DNA from: Desulfobacterales bacterium
GTDB taxonomy: Bacteria > Desulfobacterota > Desulfobacteria > Desulfobacterales > JAFDCJ01
Length of the DNA stretch: 19,412 bases
Direction: 5' to 3'
Assembly: GCA_020345785.1 (NCBI GenBank)
Contig: CP070771.1
Span: forward strand, 4,432,891-4,452,302
Shown: positions 14,860 through 19,412 of the stretch, piece after piece
How positions within the stretch are numbered: the stretch's first letter is position 1
How the letters are laid out: every line of letters begins with the position of its first letter
Notes under the pieces: model-generated
Told to the model about the DNA's origin: nothing
Databases searched by the model: none
The model's input: only the letters and a program-made list of their open reading frames with translations
Position numbers and translations under genes: made by a program

Positions 14860-15942
14860 ATGCCCGACAGGCAATTAACGTATTTGACCCATCGCATCGC
14901 TCTATCAGTGGGCGTGATGCTTGTGCTCAATTTTTTGGCGCTGACGTCAACCGGCCGGGCAGCGACGAATCTGGAAGGATGCCCCATCTTCCCTGCAGAC
15001 AACCTGTGGAATACGCCGGTGGATGACCTGCCCGTTGATTCCAGTTCAAACGCCTATATAGCAACCATCGGAGCCAATCGCGGTTTACACCCGGATTTCG
15101 GCTCCGGCACCTGGGCCGGCGGTCCCATCGGAATTCCCTATACCATCGTCGATGGCAGCCAGCCTGAGGTGAATGTAGATTTTGACTATGCTGATGAGAG
15201 CGATCCGGGTCCTTACCCGATTCCGGCCGATGCGCCCATTGAAGGCGGAAGTCTTTCGAGCGGCGACCGCCATGTCCTGGTGCTCGACCGGGATTACTGC
15301 ATACTCTATGAGCTTTATGCTGCCTATCCGCAGCCCGATGGAAGCTGGGAGGCGGGCTCCGGAGCGGTGTTTGATCTCAACTCAAATGCATTGCGTCCGG
15401 AAGGCTGGACCTCGGCTGATGCCGCCGGACTGCCCATCCTCCCGGGTTTGATGCGCTACGATGAGGTGGCTTCCGGGGAGATTCAGCATGCCGTTCGCTT
15501 CACGGCCCCTCAAACCCGACGGGCATATGTCTGGCCCGCACGCCACTTTGCCTCAAGTCTCACGGATGCGGCCTATCCACCCATGGGAAAACGCTTCCGT
15601 CTGAAGGCCGGTTTCGACCACTCCGGCTTTTCTGAAGAGGTGCAGGTCATTCTGCGCGCACTGAAGAAATACGGCATGATTCTGGCCGATAACGGATCGG
15701 CCTGGTACATATCCGGTGCGCCGGACCCGCGGTGGGACAACGATGTCCTGGTGAACGAGCTGGCCCAGGTCAATGGTTCGGATTTCGAAGCCGTTGATGA
15801 AACCTTCCTGATGGTGGATCCCGAGTCCGGCCAGGCCCTTCAAAATGCAGCTTCCGACAACCCTCAGGAGCAGGTCTCAGATGATCCCGGAGGTTCAGGA
15901 GGCGGAGGCAGTTGCTTCATCACCACCAGCAGGGATCACTAA
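14860..15942 (+). CDS. Secreted protein of unknown function with truncated CFI-box C-terminus
   Basis: A 360-residue exported protein. Residues 1 to about 35 form a signal peptide (THRIALSVGVMLVLNFLALTSTGRAA). The mature part opens CPIFPADNLWNTPVDDLPVD and contains RHVLVLDRDYCILYELYAAY, RRAYVWPARHFAS and ILADNGSAWYISGAPDPRW. I recognise this pattern only as a secreted bacterial family without a known activity. The C-terminus is a glycine linker (GGSGGGGS) followed by CFITT (352-356). This is the start of the CFI-box C-terminal sorting-like domain, which usually continues for tens of residues including a hydrophobic helix. Here it stops after SRDH because foreign sequence begins, so the anchor is probably lost. 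GGAGG precedes the ATG by about 10 bases. Confidence 0.7.
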   Translation: MPDRQLTYLTHRIALSVGVMLVLNFLALTSTGRAATNLEGCPIFPADNLWNTPVDDLPVDSSSNAYIATIGANRGLHPDFGSGTWAGGPIGIPYTIVDGSQPEVNVDFDYADESDPGPYPIPADAPIEGGSLSSGDRHVLVLDRDYCILYELYAAYPQPDGSWEAGSGAVFDLNSNALRPEGWTSADAAGLPILPGLMRYDEVASGEIQHAVRFTAPQTRRAYVWPARHFASSLTDAAYPPMGKRFRLKAGFDHSGFSEEVQVILRALKKYGMILADNGSAWYISGAPDPRWDNDVLVNELAQVNGSDFEAVDETFLMVDPESGQALQNAASDNPQEQVSDDPGGSGGGGSCFITTSRDH

Positions 15943-16135
15943 GGGATTTTCAATTTATCGCGATGAAGTACATTACGGTATTTTGATCGTACGTCTTAAA
16001 CAGCCAACCAGATCAAAAACCCATAAGCGCGTCATGCAGGCGATAACAAAGTATTCTGAAGATCAGTGGCACCGGCTGATGGTTGTCATGCGTGACGTTG
16101 TTCAAAGCTCCTGGAAGTCTCGCCAAAAAGAATAA
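15932..16135 (+). pseudogene. C-terminal fragment of a DUF5615-like PIN-fold toxin
   Basis: In a second plus frame overlapping the end of the secreted-protein gene, about 66 codons read GFSIYRDEVHYGILIVRLKQ... and ...WHRLMVVMRDVVQSSW, ending at TAA 16133-16135. This is the pattern of the C-terminal half of DUF5615-like (Mut7-C/PIN-like) toxins. The N-terminal half with the catalytic Asp residues and a start codon is missing; the frame upstream belongs to the secreted protein. It is therefore a remnant produced at a junction near 15935. The upstream antitoxin is also absent. Family call from memory, moderate. Confidence 0.6.
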
Positions 16136-16142
16136 GGAAACC

Positions 16143-16262
16143 GATTGCCCTCTGTATTGGCCCTTTCTGTCATGCTAAATGCAGTTTCTAACATAATCAG
16201 CCGTTATCAGACAGAGCAGTCTATTTTTTAAAAGATTCTAAGGTGCGCCGTCTGATAACGCG
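16143..16262. repeat. ~120 bp repeat A with inverted arms
   Basis: Shares long blocks with repeat B at 17741-17858: TTGCC, TGGCCCT, TTTC/GTCATGCTAAATGCAGTTTCT-ACATAATC and TATCAGAC, then TCTATTTTT. Internal arms GTTATCAGAC (16203-16212) and GTCTGATAAC (16250-16259) are exact reverse complements. It begins 8 bp after the PIN-like remnant. Confidence 0.75.
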
Positions 16263-16442
16263 AGTATATGTGCCCGGGCACAAACCACACCGGCTGAATA
16301 CCTTAATCTATATAATCCGATGTGAAGTTCCGTCTTATAACGGAGCCCCTTCATGCCACCTACCCCCACCGTACCAACATTGACGGCATAGCCTTAACGC
16401 CCCTGATAAGGATCGAGTCTATTTGTATCTGTTATTAAATAT
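16263..16442. other. Intergenic, nothing recognised
   Basis: No gene or clear structure. It contains a second TATAACG-like word (about 16334) loosely resembling the arm of repeat A. Confidence 0.4.
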
Positions 16443-16484
16443 TAAAATAAAAAGACGAATGAGGGATATGCACTCTTCGCCTTT
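16443..16484 (-). terminator. Rho-independent terminator candidate after the transposase remnant
   Basis: On the minus strand, an imperfect stem (AAAG, CGAA, GAG on one arm; CTC, TTCG, CTTT on the other, 16451-16484) is followed by TTTATTTTAAT. It lies 15 bp past the stop of the remnant at 16499. Confidence 0.5.
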
Positions 16485-16498
16485 AATTCTTCTCTGTA

Positions 16499-16684
16499 CT
16501 ACAATTTTATAATTTTTATGGGTGTGCCTAATGTTCCAGTTTTCGTGCCGCCGGCAAGCTCTCCCGGACGACTGACAAAATTCTTGCGATCGGCAATATC
16601 ATCGACAATCCGACGCTTTTCGATACCTCGCACAATGATATGATGCAAGGTGCCGGGAGCATCCAACCGAGCTCGACGCGGCAT
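16499..16684 (-). pseudogene. Truncated REP-associated tyrosine transposase (IS200-like, Y1_Tnp)
   Basis: Sixty-one codons from ATG 16684, preceded by a strong AAGGAGG. The first ~48 residues (MPRRARLDAPGTLHHIIVRG, then RRIVDDIADRKNFVSR.GELA) are the typical start of REP-associated IS200-like transposases. The HHIIVRG strand holds the first conserved residues. The rest of the family (the HUH histidine pair in a later TNHAH motif and the catalytic Tyr, ~150 residues more) is absent. After ELA the frame runs into GGTKTGTLGTPIKIIKL and stops. It is a non-functional remnant. The full enzyme nicks single-stranded hairpin DNA and mobilises REP palindromes. Confidence 0.8.
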
Positions 16685-16733
16685 CTTAGCCTCCTTGATC
16701 AATTATCTTGATCGATTTTATCCCACAATAAGT

Positions 16734-16796
16734 CAACTTAGTCAACACCGTCCCCTATTTTTCCCCCAACTTAGTCTACACCGTCCCCTATTTTTT
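16734..16796. repeat. Two tandem 33-bp units upstream of the transposase remnant
   Basis: CAACTTAGTCAACACCGTCC plus CCTATTTTT occurs at 16734-16762 and again, with one A/T change, at 16767-16796 (period 33). On the minus strand this is the GGGGACGGTGTTGACTAAG block that commonly precedes REP-associated transposases in these bacteria. It marks the left boundary of the element. Confidence 0.8.
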
Positions 16797-17140
16797 CCAG
16801 TCACTTTTTAGTTCAGCGTGAACCGCCGCTTGGCAGCCAAGTTGCCGGGCAGTCTGCCCTAGATATTATATTTAAAATTGGCGCCATCATGTATTGATTT
16901 TTGCGATTTCTTGACAAATTTTAGGACTTAAGATAAAAAACCGATGGAATCAAAAATAAATTGTTTTCTAATTTGTGCTTCAACCCCTAAACAAGCGCAT
17001 TAGAATTGTATAGGAGTTTATAGTGAAGATCAGGAGGCGGTCATCAAGCTGATCAATGCACTGATTGTCAACAACAAGGTGAAGGGGCGATTACAGCGAT
17101 ACAAAAAAAGGCAAATTAAGCTGCTAAAGAAAGATACGTT
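16797..17140. other. Intergenic with a possible gene remnant
   Basis: No complete gene. On the plus strand, codons 17004-17156 stay open and read YSEDQEAVIKLINALIVNNK and on to a stop, with no start codon. The protein-like composition suggests the tail of a lost gene overlapping the DUF4160 start, but I do not recognise the family. The remainder is AT-rich and plain. Confidence 0.3.
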
Positions 17141-17377
17141 ATGCCTACCGTCCTGAGAACCGGCCCTTATCGGATATACTTTTACAGCCACGAACCCAAC
17201 GAACCGGCCCATGTGCACATTGACCGCGACAATGATTCATGTAAATTCTGGCTCGATCCGGTAGCCCTGGCCCGTAACCTGGGCTTTAGTGCTAAAGAAC
17301 TTCGTGATATAGAAAAGATCATTATAGAAAATCAACAGCACCTTTTGGAGGCTTGGTATGAATACCCTGGACATTAA
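17141..17377 (+). CDS. DUF4160 protein (probable toxin-antitoxin partner)
   Basis: A complete 78-residue protein with the DUF4160 pattern: MPTVLRTGPYRIYFYSHEPNEPAHVHIDRDN...CKFWLDPVALARN...FSAKELRDIEKIIIENQQHLLEAWYEY. The invariant FYSxEpxEPxHVHV-type motif, with two His, is intact (residues 14-28). Activity is not established. The family is repeatedly found next to DUF2442, and the pair is usually considered toxin-antitoxin-like. The gene overlaps the DUF2442 start by 20 bp, so translation is coupled. The ribosome site is weak (GAAAGA). It lies within a region of repeats and remnants, consistent with a mobile stabilisation module. Confidence 0.8.
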   Translation: MPTVLRTGPYRIYFYSHEPNEPAHVHIDRDNDSCKFWLDPVALARNLGFSAKELRDIEKIIIENQQHLLEAWYEYPGH

Positions 17378-17633
17378 ACCCGGTGAACGCGTTAAAGATG
17401 TGCATTTCACCGAAGACACCTTAAGTGTTGACTTGATTGACGGACGCACAATTACCGTACCCTTGGCATGGTATCCGCGGCTGCTTCACGCTACAGCGCA
17501 GCAGCGCAAAAATTGGCAAATATGCGGCGGCGGATACGGCATCCACTGGCCGGATATCGATGAGGATCTGAGCACCGAAGGCCTGCTGCGGGGTGCCCCC
17601 GCACCTCGGGGAAAGATTTCGCATGTGGCGTAA
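17358..17633 (+). CDS. DUF2442 protein (probable antitoxin-like partner)
   Basis: A complete 91-residue protein. It shows VKDVHFTEDTLSVDLIDGRTITVPLAWYPRL (13-43), then ATAQQRKNWQICGGGYGIHWPDIDEDLSTEGLLRG (46-80). This is the full DUF2442 pattern, including the closing IHWPDiDEDLS motif that defines the family. Such small proteins usually pair with DUF4160 and are thought to bind or neutralise it, or to bind DNA; neither role is proven. GGAGG sits 7 bases before the ATG, inside the DUF4160 coding end. The stop is followed by about 110 bp of spacer and then repeat B. Confidence 0.85.
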   Translation: MNTLDIKPGERVKDVHFTEDTLSVDLIDGRTITVPLAWYPRLLHATAQQRKNWQICGGGYGIHWPDIDEDLSTEGLLRGAPAPRGKISHVA

Positions 17634-17740
17634 CTAACCCATCCAAATGCGGAACGGCTGCGCAGCGGATAAGGATCTGATCTTATACCTGCAGCCGCTC
17701 TGATTCAATAACCCCCGCCCTCCAATAAACCAAGGAAGCC

Positions 17741-17858
17741 GCTTGCCTATTTTAATGGCCCTGCCTTTCATGCTAAATGCAGTTTCTTACATAATCTGTC
17801 ATTATCAGACGCTGCTCTATTTTTAACCCCCCAAAAGGTCTGCAGCATCTGATAATAC
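17741..17858. repeat. ~120 bp repeat B with inverted arms
   Basis: Second copy of the repeat at 16143-16262, same orientation. Arms ATTATCAGACGCTGC (17801-17815) and GCAGCATCTGATAAT (17842-17856) pair with one mismatch. The stem has changed relative to copy A but remains pairable, which argues that the fold matters. The rest of 17634-18003 has no gene; CGGCTGCGCAGC / GCAGCCG words just after the DUF2442 stop may form another small hairpin. Confidence 0.75.
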
Positions 17859-18003
17859 AGACTATGTCATCAGCTAAATGCAAACAGCACGCCAGACAAA
17901 ACCAACACCAAAGGGAAGCGGCTGTCTGATTTTATCGCCCTTCTCCCCGACCTCTACCCCTCAAAAAAGGATTGGATCATTTTAAACCAGCGATTAAAAC
18001 AAA

Positions 18004-18035
18004 AAGGCAGTCAAAGATTACTCTCCAACTGCCTT
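18004..18035 (-). terminator. Rho-independent terminator, minus strand
   Basis: Arms AAGGCAGT (18004-18011) and ACTGCCTT (18028-18035). Read on the minus strand, the hairpin is followed at once by TTTTTGTTTT. It lies about 43 bp past the stop of the Rhs fragment and would end its transcript. Confidence 0.65.
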
Positions 18036-18077
18036 AAATTCTGCCAATATTTAATATTTAAGACCAGACCCCACTAT

Positions 18078-18605
18078 CTATTTTTGCCCTCCAACTTTCA
18101 TAAACAGTGGATCAGTGGTCCAGATCGATCCCGGCCTGTAACCATAGGACTTGACGACATTTCCTGCTTCATCGACTTCAGCCACCAATCCCTCATCAGC
18201 ATAGACGAAGTATGTCCTCTCACCATTTACATCTTTCCATAACCGTCTGCCGAACGGGTCATAGTAGTATTGGGATATCAAAGAACCGGAACCGTCTTCA
18301 ACTCTCTCCAGACGGTCCTCTACATTGTAAATGTAGTTGGTAATAACACCATTATCATTCTTTTTGATCGTGTTGCCGTTGGCATCATATTGAAATGAGA
18401 CACCATTATAGCCCTGAAGCTCGTTGTTGTCATTGTAGCTCCAGTTGTCGGCCACACCTTCAGCCGTCAGCCGGTTGCCCACGGCATCGTAGGTAAAGCC
18501 CTCATCGGCCTGAACCGGGTTGTCGGAACCGATCAGCCGATACAGTTCGTCATAGTCGTAATCGTACTGGCCATGTTCGGTAACCCTGGCCGTGATGTTA
18601 TCCAT
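18078..18605 (-). pseudogene. Rhs/YD-repeat gene fragment, C-proximal part
   Basis: 175 codons of Rhs beta-cage sequence with YD-repeats: NITARVTEHGQYDYDYDELYRL, FTYDAVGNRL, FQYDANGNTI, YIYNVEDRLERV, YYYDPFGRRLWKD, and the conserved YGYRPGSIWTTDPLFMKVGG. In intact Rhs proteins this last block runs on into YYFYHNDHLGTP and the hypervariable toxin tip. Here it ends after GGQK at a TAG, at the edge of non-Rhs sequence (a GGGGTCTGGTCTTAAATATT block). The core motif and toxin are therefore missing. The 5' side is interrupted by an insertion. Rhs proteins are secreted or cell-surface polymorphic toxins; this one cannot function. Confidence 0.85.
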
Positions 18606-18805
18606 CTGGTCTTGAGTTGAGCGATTGTCGAGGTTGCCGGAGATTCAAGGAAGATGTCGTCACGCTATAGCAGCCTATGCGCTACGGCATCTGACACGGA
18701 AGATCCGGCAAGATCGGCAATCCCGAAGGGTTTCAGATTTTAAAAATAGAAATCGACAGCATTCAACAAAGAATATATAAAGACCCCTTTTAAAATCTGA
18801 AACGC
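18606..18805. mobile_element. ~200 bp non-Rhs insertion interrupting the Rhs gene
   Basis: Rhs reading stops at ...YIYDTLK (TGA at 18806-18808) and resumes at MDNITARV (18605), whereas intact Rhs genes read YDKMDNI without a gap. The 200 bp between has no Rhs pattern, carries the long palindrome at 18730-18803 and has no gene. It looks like a small non-autonomous insertion or the remains of a larger one. Confidence 0.55.
18730..18803. repeat. Perfect 16-bp inverted repeat within the insertion
   Basis: GTTTCAGATTTTAAAA (18730-18745) and TTTTAAAATCTGAAAC (18788-18803) are exact reverse complements around a 42 bp AT-rich spacer. It sits at one edge of the insertion. Confidence 0.8.
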
Positions 18806-19360
18806 TCATTTCAGGGTATCATAAATGTACTGAATATTCAGCAAAATATTTTGGCCCGGATCTCTGGCCGTAATCGTTTTCACCCGCATCAGCGGATCAT
18901 ATTTATACTGCCGCCTTCTGCCGCCGGGCAGCACCACCTTTTCCGGCCGGTTCCATTTATAGGAGATGCAGTTCCGGGTTAACGACCCGGGTCAGGTTGT
19001 CCCACTCGTCGTAATCTTTGCGGGTGACCCGGCCTTTTTCACCGGTAATTATCAGATTGCGACCGTCTTTTTCGAGCTTTTTAATCGTGCGACCATTGAT
19101 GTCGACGCGTTTCGTTTCACCATTTTTGTCATACCAGACTTCTTTAATGCGACCGGCGGAGGTTTTTACCTGAGCATAATATTCCTGTCGGGACTGATCG
19201 TAGTCAAACTGGAAAAAACGCCCCTTGCCTTCCGAATCGACGACCAAGGCCACATTGCCGTATTTGTCGTAAGTTACATTTGTCGGCCGGCCGTGTCAGG
19301 GCTGCGGATCAGCTGTCCCTTGCTGTTGTATTGGTAGCTGGTAACATTGATTTTTACTAT
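18806..19360 (-). pseudogene. Rhs/YD-repeat gene fragment, N-proximal part, with frameshifts
   Basis: Three pieces in different frames join into one Rhs stretch. At 19360 to about 19280: VTSYQYNSKGQLIRSPD. Then about 19275-18960: VTYDKYGNVALVVDSEGKGR...FDYDQSRQEYY...VWYDKNGETKRVDINGRTI...DYDEWDNLTRVVNP. Then about 18960-18809: YKWNRPEKVVLPGGRRRQYKYDPLMRVKTI...IQYIYDTLK. Frameshifts fall near 19275-19290 and 18960-18965. Upstream of 19360 a TAA and AT-rich non-Rhs sequence begin, so the true 5' end is lost. Together with 18078-18605 this is one dead Rhs gene. Confidence 0.8.
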
Positions 19361-19412
19361 TTATTGACATATTTTTCATATTAGGTTAAAAAATAAGACT
19401 TCTAACTGATTT

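Noticed and set aside
14651..14878. 75-codon plus frame before the secreted-protein gene
   Set aside because: It lies mostly over the MITE-like palindromes and lacks a ribosome site.
16203..16259. Repeat A as an integron attC site
   Set aside because: The arms run GTT...AAC from outside in, opposite to the attC order RYYYAAC...GTTRRRY, and no integrase is present in the window.
1..19412. CRISPR arrays, tRNA and rRNA genes
   Set aside because: No regularly spaced repeats of CRISPR size and no cloverleaf or rRNA signature seen on either strand.

Overview
The window reads as a chromosomal stretch of a Gram-negative, motile, sensory-rich bacterium, most likely a Desulfobacterota (former Deltaproteobacteria, Desulfobacterales-like) genome. 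This is inferred from the style of the proteins (HDOD, PilZ, REC-GGDEF, CheD-like, MoaD plus dual-ACT) and from many intergenic palindromic repeats. No rRNA, tRNA or taxon marker is present to prove it.

Left part (1-6.4 kb). Two nucleotide-sugar epimerases lie on the minus strand, one of them cut by the window edge, separated by a low-complexity tract. A plus-strand run follows: a MoaD/ThiS sulfur carrier, a two-ACT (GcvR-like) regulator, a small lipoprotein and a PilZ (c-di-GMP) protein. It ends against a palindromic spacer. On the other side, convergently, is a translationally coupled pair: a CheD-like protein that has lost the catalytic Thr/Cys/His of chemoreceptor deamidases, and an HDOD protein. 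They sit behind a good sigma-28 (flagellar) promoter candidate.

Middle part (6.5-13.5 kb). An ArnT/PMT-type membrane glycosyltransferase is a clear pseudogene (three frameshifts and one stop). An intact 611-residue putative Na+/H+ antiporter is bracketed by two direct copies of a ~430 bp structured repeat; the end of the same repeat also occurs at 3.46-3.51 kb. Next comes a 730-residue signalling protein with a HisKA phosphoacceptor domain but no ATPase domain, joined to a receiver and an active-looking GGDEF diguanylate cyclase.

Right part (13.9-19.4 kb). This looks like a wreckage and mobile zone: a free-standing CBM48-like glycogen-binding protein, a MITE-like element, a secreted protein whose C-terminal CFI box is cut short at a junction with the tail of a PIN-like toxin (DUF5615-like), a truncated REP-associated (IS200-like) transposase, an intact DUF4160/DUF2442 pair (toxin-antitoxin-like), and an Rhs gene broken by frameshifts and a palindromic insertion. 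Two related ~120 bp repeats follow the two toxin-like loci.

The most novel items are the active-site-less CheD coupled to HDOD under a sigma-28-like promoter, the repeat pair bracketing the antiporter, and the HisKA-without-kinase/REC/GGDEF protein. No complete unknown defence or biosynthetic system is visible.
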